In this document: in pieces, positions 1-11,743 of the stretch
How the letters are laid out: each line of letters begins with the position of its first letter
Numbering within the stretch: the first letter of the stretch is position 1
Assembly (NCBI GenBank): GCA_905250115.1
Contig: CAJNOI010000140.1
Coordinates: 192,084 to 256,083 of the forward strand
Source: Adineta steineri
Taxonomy: Eukaryota > Rotifera > Eurotatoria > Adinetida > Adinetidae
DNA: 64,000 bases
Direction: 5' to 3'
Program-made: the position numbers and the translations under genes
The notes under the pieces: generated by a model
Databases searched by the model: none
What the model was told of the DNA's origin: nothing
The model's input: only the letters and a program-made list of their open reading frames with translations

Positions 1-1633
1 ACATTTCAACGATACAATAAAGATATTATTCTACCGAATAAACATCGAATTAATTCATTTCATTTATCAAATATATGTTTATATGATGATATTTCTTCAC
101 CAGTTCATAATCTATCCCAGTGTCTTCATCTTAAAACACTTAGTCTTAATAATATAAAATCAAAGCATCTTGAATATATCCTTTCTACATTAGTTTCTTT
201 ATCATGCCTCTCTTCATTATCTATCACATCAGTAGACATTATTCGAAATCGGACTCCTATCTATTCTCAGATAATTCGTCTGCCTGCATTGAAATATTGT
301 AGCTTATCATTGAATATATCATTCTGTGAGAACTCATCATTGTTGACAATCGATAAATACAGTCCCGTCGAACACTTAATCATCAAGGATCACATATCCA
401 CCAATGAACTTTACAGCCTATTATTGCATGTTCCTCAGCTTCGTCGTTTATATGTTTCTGATATATCCAGTTCGTGGAGGAATGATATAAAAACATCTGT
501 ACTCGTATTGCCTCATCTGACGCATATTTCACTTAATCTAGACTTAATAAACTTCAATGCATTTGAACAAATGATGATAGATATTTTTAATCAAGTACAA
601 GTTTTACATATTTCTAACCGTTTTATTTACAATGAAATGTATACAAATGCTAATAGATGGGAACAATTGATATTATCTCATATGCCAAATTTACGTATAC
701 TTGATGTTCAATATGACAATATTACTACTGACAATCATAATGATAATCAAGCGATATCGAATACTCCGTTTGATAATTTTACATCTTCATTTTGGATCAA
801 GCGGCAATCGTTTTTTACACAACAAAATTTTCAAGAACGATATGAAAATCGTACAATCTTATATTCAACAGATCCATATAGGTATGAATAAACTAGATTT
901 TGAATTATATACTATATGTATATTACTTTTATTTTTCAGAAGAAAACATTATACATTGCATAACGGCATTTATCAATCAACCTGTTTAAATTCTAGGGAA
1001 ACTCACCTACAATCTCTTCAACATCTTAAAATCCAAAATGATAAAGAAACCATTAATTGTAAATTTTATTTTCCAAATGTTACTACACTTACTCTTCAAA
1101 ATAAATTGTCAAACACTCATAATTTATTTTCATTCAATCTTAGCTGTGTTATTCCTTTGAAGCAACTCATTAAATTAGTTATTAAATGTCAGTGTCTTTC
1201 TTTAATAAAACTAATTGAATTATTACGTTGTACACCTCATATTCACACATTAGTACTTAAAGCTATGTCACTTTATGGAGCTAATTACAATTCTATTCAG
1301 CAAAATGAATCTTTTCAATTAGCATCCAGTACAAATACCAGTACAAACGTGACTTATGAAGGAAAATGTACATTAGCGAAACTTCAAATACTTATTGCCT
1401 TATTCTCTCGAATCCAACATCTTACAATAGATCTTCATGATAAAGATTTCGAATCATGTATACGATTTCTATTAGAGAAAACAAATCGAAATACTAATAA
1501 TTTATGCTCATTATGCCTTCTATCGGTAAAAAACATTTGGCGTACAGGACTGAAAACGTTGATCGAATCTGAGACGTTACTTGATGATTATATGTTAAAA
1601 ATAAATAATAAACAACTGTATTTATGGTGGTAA
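1..1633 (+). CDS. LRR / F-box-type protein, 5' end outside window
   Basis: Two exons, 1-881 and 940-1633. The intron 882-939 (58 bp) runs from gtatg to ttttcag and keeps the frame (AG+A). The reading frame is open from base 1, so the N-terminus lies to the left. The protein (about 524 residues visible) is made of loose leucine-rich repeats such as CLHLKTLSLNNI, HVPQLRRLYVSDI and MPNLRILDVQYD. This is the style of the large bdelloid family of F-box/LRR proteins, which act as substrate-recruiting adaptors of SCF ubiquitin ligases. The F-box itself would be N-terminal and is not visible, so the adaptor role is inference. It ends in a Lys/Asn-rich tail and converges on the dynamin-like gene. Confidence 0.75.
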
Positions 1634-2121
1634 CGTTGATATATATATTTATAAAATATTTTATTTTTTAATTATATTATTTATTAATAAACAAGCAAAC
1701 ATATCATTATATGATGTTAAATTTTTCAATTGTAAAATGATAATGAAACTTTAAAAAAAATTGCTATTCATTCATTGTACTCTCATAGTAAAGGTATCAA
1801 GTCATGCGAATAAAAGAAATCATGAAAATAAGAGTGCTGAAGTTGATAAAATAAAGGAAAGACACCCACCCACACCCTCAAGATGTACCTTAAATAAATT
1901 TGAAAGGGAATATGACTGAATAGAAGTATTATTGTGTATACCATAAACTCGCATCCTCATTTTCTATTATATCCGAGTTATAATCTAATGAATGAAATAT
2001 GTAGTTTATTAATAATGAATTTAAATGAAATAATAGAGATTAGTGTTTAAGTTTTAAGAAATAAACTAATAAAATTTTCTAAAGCTTCTAAATGTTTAAA
2101 AATGTTTAAATATTCGTATTC
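1634..2121. other. Convergent intergenic region
   Basis: AT-rich 3' flanks of the LRR gene and the dynamin-like gene. It holds one C-rich half-hairpin (1862-1882). I see no gene in it. Confidence 0.6.
1862..1882. repeat. Hairpin family: C-rich arm only
   Basis: The arm reads ACACCCACCCACACCCTCAAG, the right arm of the dispersed hairpin family without its last flanking base. I cannot find a matching G-rich left arm within 60 bp, so this is a half element. Confidence 0.55.
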
Positions 2122-4266
2122 CTATTTGCGTATGGATGTGGTTTGCAATCCATTAGAAACAACGGGTTTTGGTACCAATGGAACACTACTCATGGTAGTA
2201 ATAGTATCACTGGTAGTAGTAATTGGAGGACGTGGAGGAGGAGGAGGAGTGATACTTTGTGCTAGTTTATCTAATGTCATAAATGAATCATCTTCCATTG
2301 AGATTGAGTCAATAAATGTATGATTTGCAAAATTTGTTGTATTATGACCACCAAGTATAGCATCGACTTTTTCTAATCGTTCTTTTGTTTGTTGTAATTG
2401 TTTTCGTTTTGTTTTAGTAAAAACATCTTCAGCAAGATATGAATCAACAAAATCGCATTGTTCTATAGGAAGATGTCTTAAACGTTCTTGTACGCCAGGG
2501 CATACATCAAAATCACATGCTGCACGTAATGTTAAAGCTGTATAATCCATAAAACGTTTTGTTAATAATTTCCAATATGAATACACACTATATATCATTT
2601 CTTGTACAGCTTGATCAACATTTAAAATTGAATTAAACATTAATTCATCATCAACATCATCATATTTCCTTTTTAAAGACAATGCTTTTCTTTCTTCATC
2701 ATTATCTTTTGAATTTAATTCTGCAGAATAAATTCGAAATCCATCTATCTTATTGTTATAGAAAGAATCAATTGTATATGGATCATGTTTCTCTAATCGA
2801 ATCATTTCATGTAATTGATTATGTATAATTTGATTTTTTTCATTAAGATATAGTTTAACAATATCACGAAAAGCTGGCATTAATTTCATTAATAAAATAT
2901 CATCTTTATATTGATTATTACTATTATATTTTAATAAATTTAATACAGTACGAAAGCAGTCATTAATCAGAACCTTTGTTGTTGTCCAAAGTTGATCCAA
3001 CTTTTCACATATTAAACGTTTTAATACAGGATGTGGAAGAAAATTTGGTAATTGTTCACCAATACATGCTGAAATAGCAGTACTAACTTTTTTATGATAC
3101 GTATCGGTAAATAATTCTTCTGTATGTCGATGTATTACATTAATATATTTTCCAAATTTTATATGTAAAGTATTACTCATACTGGTCGTTTGACCATCAA
3201 CTGATGCTGAAAAACGTACTTTTAAGATATTTTCAACATAAAATTCCGCTAATTCATGATATTTTGCTAAACGTGCTGAAGGTGTATCTAAATCTGGTGG
3301 AAATTTTGATAATTGTTCACGAATATCTTTTAATTTCATGTGTACTTCAATTCGCATTTTTGGAAATATTTCACTAACACGATCAGAATATAAATCAGCT
3401 AAACGATTAATTAATGCGTTAATACCAAGACAATGCCATCCAACGAGTGATGAAGCTGGATGATTAGAAAAAAATTCTTTTTCACGTGTATGTGCATCTG
3501 TTAAACTTATTTTTTCATCGGTGCTACGATTACGAACAGCAATAAAGCCTAATGTTAATTGAAACACATTAGGTTGATTCATAAGTAATTGTTGTACTAA
3601 TGAATCTTGATTAGGAGCTAAATCGGATTTTGTTATAACACCTATTGTACGAATACCTGTCGGATCATATTCACGTGCTAATGTGAATGATTCAACTGTT
3701 GCAATATCAACATTGGCAGGAAAAACACACAAAATGACAGTGCCTTCTTTTTTAATAAAGTTACGAATTAACTTTGTTGTTTGTTCATGAATATTTTTAG
3801 GTTGATCGCCTATTGGATTTCGTGCTATACCAGGTAAATCAACTACAGTTAAATCTCGTAAATTTGGATCTTCAACAAGTAATTCAATTAAATTTTCCAC
3901 AACATTTTTGTTATTTCCTGCAAGTATTTTTGTTTCTTCTTCAATATACTTCAATATATTTAATTTAGTTTCATCCAAAAATTGTTTTTTATTATCGTCA
4001 TGTAGACGATAAACTTTTCTTTGAATTGATTTACGTAATCTTAAAACTAGTGGACATCGTGTAACAATACCAGAACCTTTTGGAAGTTCAACCAATGATA
4101 AAGATTCTAATAATGTTGATTTTCCACTTGATTGATCCCCAACGACAACAACATTCGGAAAATTAACACCATCATTATTTGCTGATAATAATGCTCGAAC
4201 TTGATCAATTTTGTCCATAAGAGGCCCAACTTTTCCATCATATGCACTTACAAATGAATCCATCAT
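2122..4266 (-). CDS. Dynamin-superfamily large GTPase (Mx/DRP-like)
   Basis: Intronless 714-residue protein with all dynamin GTPase motifs: P-loop GDQSSGKST at 43-51, DLPG at 143-146 and TKSD at 212-215. A middle/stalk region follows, then a C-terminal assembly (GED-like) helix around 570-660. I see no PH domain. The last 60 residues are Pro/Thr/Ser-rich with a run of prolines (TPPPPPRPP). This layout fits Mx or plant DRP4-type dynamins, which oligomerise on membranes or protein filaments and hydrolyse GTP. Two ATGs lie in tandem and I took the first. It converges on the LRR gene and its 5' flank is AT-rich. Family assignment is secure. Whether it acts in membrane fission or in an Mx-like defence is not decided by the sequence. 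Confidence 0.9.
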   Translation of the reverse strand: MMDSFVSAYDGKVGPLMDKIDQVRALLSANNDGVNFPNVVVVGDQSSGKSTLLESLSLVELPKGSGIVTRCPLVLRLRKSIQRKVYRLHDDNKKQFLDETKLNILKYIEEETKILAGNNKNVVENLIELLVEDPNLRDLTVVDLPGIARNPIGDQPKNIHEQTTKLIRNFIKKEGTVILCVFPANVDIATVESFTLAREYDPTGIRTIGVITKSDLAPNQDSLVQQLLMNQPNVFQLTLGFIAVRNRSTDEKISLTDAHTREKEFFSNHPASSLVGWHCLGINALINRLADLYSDRVSEIFPKMRIEVHMKLKDIREQLSKFPPDLDTPSARLAKYHELAEFYVENILKVRFSASVDGQTTSMSNTLHIKFGKYINVIHRHTEELFTDTYHKKVSTAISACIGEQLPNFLPHPVLKRLICEKLDQLWTTTKVLINDCFRTVLNLLKYNSNNQYKDDILLMKLMPAFRDIVKLYLNEKNQIIHNQLHEMIRLEKHDPYTIDSFYNNKIDGFRIYSAELNSKDNDEERKALSLKRKYDDVDDELMFNSILNVDQAVQEMIYSVYSYWKLLTKRFMDYTALTLRAACDFDVCPGVQERLRHLPIEQCDFVDSYLAEDVFTKTKRKQLQQTKERLEKVDAILGGHNTTNFANHTFIDSISMEDDSFMTLDKLAQSITPPPPPRPPITTTSDTITTMSSVPLVPKPVVSNGLQTTSIRK

Positions 4267-5206
4267 TATATTCTATACCAAGCAAAGAAAAGAGAAGTAT
4301 TTTTATTAAATTTATAATTTAAAGTTAACGAAGATTTTCTCTATATTCTCAATTTACTCGGTTAAAAACTATATCGATAGAAAAATGTTAGTCAAAACAA
4401 AACGTTCGTATGATTATTTACTTCAGACGTACAAAAACGTATTTTTTTGTTTTAGTTTGTTTAAACAAATGCGAAGCAACGGAATATATACGGATTAATT
4501 CTTTTCTTCTTTTTTTTTGTTGTATTTTTCTGAATCATGAAATTTACTTTCAATCTTAATAGTATATACTTCAGACACCAGACATCAGTTTATTTCTATT
4601 ACTATAAAAAAACAATAGCGCTAGAAAAAAAATAGCACGCAAACTTTGAAACTTGTCAACGATTTTTTTAAATATGTTATTGAGAAAGCAAACTGCAAAA
4701 ATGTATTTCTTTTATTTAAGCAGATGTGAAATACTATTTTGCTCGGGGGCACTTACAAATAAATTTTTTTTATAAGCATGAAGCAACACTTAAGTATATA
4801 ATTATAAAAGGACGCTATAGCTGCTGCTGCGTGTTCAGTTTTTTTTTAAATGATATACTTTAGTTATTGAGAATTTTAGGGACCAGCACAGAAGGAAAAA
4901 ATAAAAAGGGGGAGCGAAGGCTCGTGAAGTCAGCGCTATAGAATGAGACGTGCAGAAGAAATAAAAAAGAAGAAATAAAACAAAAGTAAAAAGGAAAAAA
5001 GAAGAATGAAGGCCTTTTTAACAAAACAAACGAATACGACAATATGGCCATGATAACAAGAATAAAAGAAACGGTAGAAGCGTTTGCCATGCAGCGAGTG
5101 CTATATGATAACTGCTGTTTTAACTGCTAATGTAAAAAGAAGTCACTAGTGAATCATTTCTAATTGTTTATATTTTTTGCAAGCTGTTCTATACGAGCTG
5201 AATTTA
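4267..5206. other. Intergenic, no convincing gene
   Basis: This is the 5' flank of the dynamin-like gene and the 3' flank of the small membrane protein gene. Around 4860-5090 a purine-rich low-complexity stretch gives a spurious Phe/Leu/Ser-rich open frame on the minus strand. I see no domain or splice structure. Confidence 0.5.
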
Positions 5207-5632
5207 TTACACATTACCATCTGTACCATTAGTAGTCAGTTGGTTAGAATCTTTTCCCTTCCAAGTACTCCGCATATATTGTGCTGTGTATGATGACTGA
5301 ACTCTCATTTGGTAATCGTAAAGACCCGGTGCGGGATGATTCTGAGAATTTCTTATTCTTCGTGCTATACGTATTATTGGTATGATACGACAATATATGT
5401 ATATACATCCGACCGCTAGAAATGTCTCCATGAAACCCATCATAATTGTTAGACTCAAATGAGACCAATTGCTCGAGTTGAATTTTTCTTGTTCTTTAAT
5501 CAGCTTTTTCGTTTCTGCATGACTAGCGTCCACTTGTGCTTTACAGTTCTGTTGTCAAAGTGAAATCCAAGTGTCACTTATACTTATAGCTAAGCAGGAG
5601 TATACTATGATAAACTTAAACGTAATCGACAT
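5207..5632 (-). CDS. Small single-pass membrane protein
   Basis: Two exons on the minus strand, 5632-5606 and 5548-5207. The 57-bp intron (gtatac to acaacag) is in phase 0. The model gives 122 residues: a short N-terminus (MSITFKFII), a charged Lys/Glu-rich segment, a hydrophobic span around 47-70, a basic stretch (RIARRIR) and a polar tail ending in TDGNV. I do not recognise the family. The first exon is inferred from splice phase and a plausible ATG. The second exon reads as ordinary coding sequence. The gene is divergent from the truncated dehydrogenase fragment, and their 5' ends are under 200 bp apart with a hairpin between them. Confidence 0.5.
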
Positions 5633-5710
5633 TACGGCGTACTTAATATCAACGGCGCAACGATAATAATATACTGATATTAATATTAATTACAATGACA
5701 CAACGACAAT

Positions 5711-5800
5711 AGGGTGTGGGTGTGATTGTTGGGGAGAAAATAACACTCATTCACACCCACACACACACGCACACCTACCCACACCTACCCATACCCTCAG
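5711..5800. repeat. Hairpin family element, 90 bp
   Basis: The left arm AGGGTGTGGGTGTGATTG pairs with C-rich repeats ending ACCCTCAG at 5800. The right side is expanded into several CACACC/CTACCC units. Its last AG also works as the splice acceptor of the first surviving exon of the fragment at 5801. Confidence 0.75.
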
Positions 5801-6327
5801 CTAAAACAAATGAATTTCCAAATCTTGGAGATCTCTATGGTAAGTGATAGACAGCATCAACATTCATCGTCTCAGTCCCATCTATGATAGAAATTTTGGT
5901 ATCTTTATAATTGCTATTAATGTTTCTCAAGAATATACAAATAATGAAGACACCATATTTTTTCATTTTTCTGTTTCAAGGCGTGACGAAATGTTTTGGG
6001 GAAGCTATGGCAAGGTATATGGGAGAGCAAGAAGGTGTCTCTGCTATTGTAGTTCGTATTGGTGCTTTCAAACCAAATTCCGTTGCGCAAGTTGAATATG
6101 AACATTACTGGATGATGGATGCTTGGTTATCACCACGTGATGCCTGTCACCTCTTTGAACGTTGTATTGATGCTTCAGAAACCATTCGTTTTGTCAATGC
6201 TCATGGCCTGTCAAACAATACATTCAATTGTATGGATATTCAATCCACGAAAGATCTGTTAGGTTACGAGCCGCACGATAATTTCTTCGAAGAAGCACCA
6301 AACTTTAAAGCATTAAAATATTGGTGA
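5801..6327 (+). pseudogene. C-terminal fragment of NAD-dependent epimerase / uronate dehydrogenase-like gene
   Basis: Two exons, 5801-5839 and 5981-6327, join as LYG|VTKCFGEAMARY. This restores the YxxxK catalytic pair of extended short-chain dehydrogenases in the setting typical of uronate dehydrogenase (YGVxKxFGE). The motif VVRIGAF and a C-terminus with FNCMDIQSTKDLLGYEP follow. The N-terminal half, with the Rossmann GxxGxxG and the catalytic Ser region, is absent: the 170 bp upstream does not encode it and another gene begins there on the other strand. Intron 5840-5980 is long for this region (141 bp). It is most likely a 5'-truncated gene copy. A short expressed exon pair of a distant gene is a less likely alternative. 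Confidence 0.7.
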
Positions 6328-6961
6328 AACCATGAGAGGTCACAACGTTCAGTAAGTTAAATAGTACTTGATCTTTCTACTAAAAAATATGTTTTTTTAT
6401 TGAGAATTCTTTGATTAATCTCATTCGACATATTTTGGTAATTTAGAGATCCAAATCACAAATCAGGATTATGGGACTAGTCACTTGATTCTGACGAAAG
6501 AAAATAAAAACAACAACGAATGGTTTTGATTGTCATTAATCTAATTTTTCATCGTCGATATCAATCAGATCAACTAACAAAATCGTAAAAGAACTTCGTA
6601 ATATTTCGTTATATTCTATTCATATCTCTTTCTTTATGATAGATTACTAAAATAAATGTTTCTCTCTTAAATTTAGTTTTATCGACATGAACATATCTGG
6701 TAATAACCATTGATATTGAATACTCTCGAGAGTGTGTGGATGGATGTACATACGTAGATGAAAAATGAACTTACTACTCATGTCTACATCTAATTCACAA
6801 AATAGTTTAATACATAGAAAACTAAAGTCAGTCGATGATCGTTATAATATAAGTGAAAACATATGTTGGCAGTTGAATCTATCACATACTATGTTATGAA
6901 AAATTATATACAGTATCAAGAGTTATTCTCTAAAAAGCATGTTTATTAATAGATAACAACC

Positions 6962-7019
6962 AGTAGGTGTGTGTGTGTGAACATAGGTAATGAATGAGAA
7001 GAACACCCACATCTCTACT
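6962..7019. repeat. Hairpin family element
   Basis: Left arm AGTAGGTGTGTGTGTGTG, right arm ACACCCACATCTCTACT, loop about 23 bases. Pairing is imperfect. Confidence 0.6.
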
Positions 7020-7158
7020 AGAATATTAATAAGTCAAATTTAGTATCAAAGTATTGTATAAAAGCATATTTAAAGACATCAAGTTTTGTATCAGAATTTA
7101 AAGTAGTTAGATAACGTATGAAAATTATTCATCTCGAGAGTCAATGCCATTAGATTTA

Positions 7159-7203
7159 TTGAGTGCGGATAAACTACTTGCTATCTACACCCACACCCTC
7201 AAG
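7159..7203. repeat. Hairpin family element, decayed left arm
   Basis: Right arm TACACCCACACCCTCAAG is intact. The left arm is reduced to TTGAGTGCGGATA. Confidence 0.55.
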
Positions 7204-7703
7204 ATAGTTGTACAATGTCTCAGTTGTTTAGCCATGCTTTGTGCATCGATCTGTTTGTTTGGATGTTTACCTTCATTGATTTTTGTTTTGCCAACAAGTT
7301 GACTGCTCGATTAGAATACACTCAAACTGCTTCTCTCTCACACACCGTGACTAAGATCAAATTCTTTCTGTTTGATTGAATTTCGTTTATGAGGATCTTT
7401 TCTTTATTTTTTTTGTTTAGATGTCTATTCAGTGAAATCAAAGAATATTACTTCTAAAGATAATTCATACCATATTATCTCGAACTCACACGAGTTTCTT
7501 TTTCAAACAATAATCTTTATTGATAGTCAAAAAAGCATGGATGTTGAGAGAACAATGACTAATGCACTTTATTATTATCGTTGAAAGAAAAAAAGTAACA
7601 TTCTTTTGATAAGGATTACAAATAAAAGAACATATAATATTGTAATAGTTGATAAAAGAACGTATCTCTAAGACTATATTCAAACAATATTCAACAAGAA
7701 ACA

Positions 7704-8531
7704 ATGAAATTTTGGTTATGGTTTATTCTTATTTTAATGTAGGTTTTTTTCGCATTAATTTTCTATATTTCACCGTACGTAAAATTTAAAAATTCACTCT
7801 TTGAAATTGAATGTAATGAATGACTCATCAAGTAAATTCTCTTACTCTTTAGATTACATGCAAAGACAACAATCGCACAAGAAGAAGAAGAAGACGACGA
7901 CGATAATAATATTATACATCCTAAAATAGATATGTTACTCTATGAACTTGATAATGTTGTCGATGATGGTGAATTAAAATCAATTCCAGATGATTTAATT
8001 CACAAATGTCAATTAGCTCTTGCTCTTTGGTCAATTGATGGACGTGAAAATATCAATCGTCCACCATCTACACCTGAAGATTATGCTAATGCTGATCGTT
8101 TAATGAATAAACTTAAACAAACACATCTAGTATTAGGTGGTGATGAACTTGATCCACAAGGTTTTGTGCGTGATATATTCTTTCTTGATTATCAATGGTT
8201 CGTTTCAGCTGTACAATATTATACATTTATTAAATATTATGATAATGATCCACTCGGTCCAAGTTCTATTTACAAATTAATTGAATGGACTATCGATTCA
8301 ATGGATTCTACAGATGATTTTCCACCAAAATATCATCTTGAACGTAGTTATAGTCAAGAATTTGGATATACTTATATGTTAGGACGAAAAATTAGTCCTC
8401 ATTATCATGAATCATTAATTAATTTTGGAAATTATTGTCCATCATATATGGAACTAAAAACATTTATTATTGGTGATATTACTGGAGAAATGTCATTAGA
8501 TGCTCTTATTTCTTCTGGTTATTTAGATTAA
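7704..8531 (+). CDS. Secreted acidic protein, family unknown
   Basis: Exons 7704-7738 and 7853-8531 with a 114-bp intron (gtagg to tctttag), joining ATT TTA AT|A TTA CAT. The 237-residue product starts with a clear signal peptide (MKFWLWFILILILHA). A run of Glu then Asp (EEEEDDDD) follows, and then a roughly 200-residue region rich in Asp, Tyr and aromatic residues (FFLDYQWFVSAVQYYTF). Only two Cys occur in that region. There is no membrane span after the signal, so secretion is expected. I do not recognise the domain. The short signal-peptide exon and strict phase agreement support the model. Confidence 0.65.
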
Positions 8532-8595
8532 TTTAAAACGAAGACTTTTATGAAAAGAAAAAAAAACGTTTTTTTTTATAATATAATCTCGATAA

Positions 8596-9028
8596 TTATG
8601 CTGTTGTTACAGTGTCATAATAGTATGGAGGTTGATCAATGGATTGTGGTGGAGAATCTTTCAAAATTTCTTTTTCAGTTCGATTTCTTCGTCGTCTAAG
8701 ATAAAACCAAATAACAAAAATTCCAAGAATAATAATTAGAATAAGAGCAATGAGAGAAATAACAAGAGGAATTACGAAATTTCGTGATGATTGACAATTT
8801 TCTCCTTGACAAGATTCTGAAAAAAAAAAAATATTTATTTAATACAATAAAAAATAAATTTTCTACGTGTTGGAAGAATTATTACAGGAGGTCGATTAAC
8901 ATGTTTTTCTGATGTTGATGATATACCTCAATAGAAAATAAATTTATTTATTCGAATAAAAAATTTTAATTGGTTTTCATACTGATAATGTTAACAAAAA
9001 ATAATATGATCAAACACGTATACGACAT
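8596..9028 (-). CDS. Small type I membrane protein with PPxY tail
   Basis: Three exons on the minus strand: 9028-8983, 8926-8867 and 8816-8596. The introns are 56 and 50 bp, and all joins are phase 1. The 108-residue product has a signal peptide (MSYTCLIILFFVNIIS), a short Ser/Thr-rich ectodomain with one CxxxxC pair (SCQGENC), a transmembrane span (IPLVISLIALILIIILGIF), and a cytoplasmic tail starting with WFYLRRRRNR and containing QPPYYYD. PPYY fits the PPxY motif bound by WW domains, as in NEDD4-type ubiquitin ligases; that role is inference. It is convergent with the secreted gene, 64 bp away. Confidence 0.6.
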
Positions 9029-10209
9029 AGTGTATCGGACAAACCAAAAAGTCCAATATACTCAAAAGAAATTGTGAATAGATTACTGTTTTTTTGTATT
9101 CACATAAACAGAAATTGTTGATTAATAAATGACATATATTGACATGACGTTTTTTTTCTCTTTCGTAAAAGTACATCATACCTATCCATAAAAAATACAT
9201 TTATAGGTATTATTCTTGAAAATGTGCTTTTATGAAGTAAATATCAATCTTCCTATTCACCTTTATATAACTAGAGAAAAAATATTTTATATACATATGC
9301 AATTATATAAAATAGTATTAATAATGTGCGGAGAGATAACCATATAATCCACGTTTCAACTAGTTATTTATTAGATATTTGATTTGTTTCGTCACAACTA
9401 ATTCTTTTATCAGATAATCTTTTGATTTGCACAGCACTCTAATGTATAATAATCTTGTTGAAGATCTTTGGATGAGATATGAAGAAAAATCAACATATGC
9501 TCAGATCTTCATTTCGTATATAGAAAATTCTATTTTTATGATAACAAAAATAGATGAAATTTTATTGTCATTGCGAGTGCGAAAGGATTCTCTGTACATT
9601 GGACGATGTAGATAAGTTGATGATAAATATTTGCTATTTTATAATTATCAGATATCTGTTCAAGTATCACTTTGTAGAATTGTTGTGCTTTATTGGACTA
9701 GCCCATTTAGGTAATAATAGACCCAATAAATCTAATTTGATAGCATAGAGAACATAACTCTATCTTCTTTTCTTTTTTTTAATATTTGCTTTTATTGACT
9801 CTATATACCGAGGTTAACAATGTGACATCAAAAGAAGAAATAATAACAATAAGAAATCAGATGAACATGAATTACGTTGATTAGTGACATCCTATGCACT
9901 TTAACATGTAGTAGAAGACAATAAACAGAATACAATCAGTTGATAATGGTGTATAAAAAAAAAGAAATTTATTGATACATTAACATTTATTTAACATAAT
10001 ACAATACTTGACATATCATTTATTGAAGTCAGAGTATTTTTTTACGGTGTTTTCAAAAGGTATTTATATGTGACGGAAAAAATGTATGTTTAAAGTACCC
10101 ATATTGTCGATACTGGTTATTTATAAATTGTATTAGATCAATTTCTCGAGTGCTTTGCTGTTATAAATAGACGAATGAGAAATTTATTATTCTTACACGC
10201 ATATCCATG

Positions 10210-10512
10210 CTATGATTTCATGTCTTTTGATGTTTTTTTTTCAATAAGATAAGCGTTAAAAGATAATTGATATTGCTGAGCTTCTGTAAAATTATCAAGA
10301 TGTTTATTGAATATATATATATAAATAGGTATTGCGTGTAAAAAAAGAACTTCATCTTCTGCATTATTAAAATAACTAACCCTCGTCGAATATCTTGTAA
10401 GCAAAATGTGTAACTGGATCTTCGGTACAGATCTTGTATACGTATTATTTATATCTTTCGTATACATTGTTAAGATCTTGTATATTATAATATTGTCTTC
10501 TATTTTCATCAC
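10210..10512 (-). pseudogene. Possible remnant of an ADP-ribosyltransferase exon
   Basis: The minus-strand frame contains VSYFNNAEDEVLFLHAI. This recalls the E-x-E region of arginine ADP-ribosyltransferases, where a serine/hydrophobic run precedes ExEVLF. The rest is low-complexity Ile/Tyr and there is no Arg or STS motif near it. The likeness is short and could be chance. Confidence 0.2.
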
Positions 10513-11037
10513 ACAAAATCAAGTTTTATTTAACAACAGTAAATTTCTCGAGAAAACAACTTAAAACAAGCACACAATATCATATGAACACGAAATACAA
10601 TTAAAACTTTTAAGAAATGCAGCAAGAGTCTGTAATAATTTAGAATATTTAAGTTAAATTGATCAAATAATTCAGCAGTAAACGATGACGACGATGATGA
10701 AATCTATTGATCAGATATTTAATTAAACCTAAAATAAATAGTAAACAGTTGGTGAAAATTTCAAAAAGTTTGTATTGTTATGTGATTTTTAACGGTCTGT
10801 CTGTCTACTCTCTTTATTCTATCAGTCCTTGTTTTTATTGGTCAATACACATGAGAATTGTTGAAAATTTTCCTCCATATTTTTCGTGATTTATATATGA
10901 TTTTTAACGAATAATTATAATTTCTGAATTATTTTTGTATACTAATGATGTCGCTTTAGTCTCTTCAAGATCCTGGTACAAGATAATTATAGATTAGTTA
11001 ATAGTTGTCCGAATCGTTCTATATGTTGACATGGATC

Positions 11038-11090
11038 AGGGTGTGGGTGCTAGGCGAATATAGTATCCATATCTACACCCACGCCCACAG
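11038..11090. repeat. Hairpin family element
   Basis: Left arm AGGGTGTGGGTGCTAG, right arm ATCTACACCCACGCCCACAG, loop about 17 bases. Confidence 0.7.
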
Positions 11091-11743
11091 AACAATATAA
11101 CTGTAATAATATTTAGAAAGATATTATCATTTATCTTATCAGTACTGACATTTAACTAAACGAAAAGATAATTATATATTTCTCGGATATGACCTTGTAG
11201 TTGTAATCTTGTATCAATATATGACAGAAATGATCCAATTACATTACTATGTTTTATTTGTTCTCTACTAATAGAAGTGACAACTGTTGCCAAAGTTTCA
11301 TTACTCATATTGCATTTAATGCTCATGATCAAGATGATATACTCATGAAAAGAATATAAATCAAGTGATACTGTCTATGACGTAATGCTATTCTAATATA
11401 ATAATTTATATAGATTTATTCTGATTATTTGGTAGATGTAAATTTCTCACAAAGTATTTCGAAAGATTCATGACGATTGATGATAGTGATAAGTCGATAC
11501 ATGCGACTGAAGTGAGAACGTAATCTATGAGGCTTCAATTGTTCTGTTTTTTTTTCTTTCCTTCTTTCTCTACATGCTATTAAAACATTTGCTTGACAAC
11601 ATTCATAACGGTTCTCTTATCTTACTCTACACATTGTTTCGTAATCGTTATGTATGGACTCATTCTTGAGGCACTCTTTTTCTTGGTTTCATCTATGAAT
11701 GAATTAATATTGAAAAGACAATTTTCGTTGACTCTTTTTTTAG

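Larger units (their letters stand above)
6328..7703. other. Intergenic with two hairpin elements
   Basis: AT-rich DNA without a supported gene. It carries hairpin elements at 6962-7019 and 7159-7203. Confidence 0.5.
9029..11743. other. Gene-poor stretch
   Basis: About 2.7 kb of AT-rich DNA with only short chance frames, one possible ADP-ribosyltransferase remnant (10210-10512) and one hairpin (11038-11090). The last bases before 11744 (CTCTTTTTTTAG) look like a splice acceptor, so a 5' exon of the kinase-like gene may lie here. Confidence 0.45.

Noticed and set aside
4860-5090. 76-codon minus-strand frame
   Set aside because: Phe/Ser/Leu low-complexity translation of a purine-rich tract, without supporting signals.
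5711-5800. Hairpin as a self-contained stem-formed intron
   Set aside because: The right arm can supply an AG acceptor here, but in other genes the element lies well inside ordinary GT-AG introns, so it is not the intron itself.
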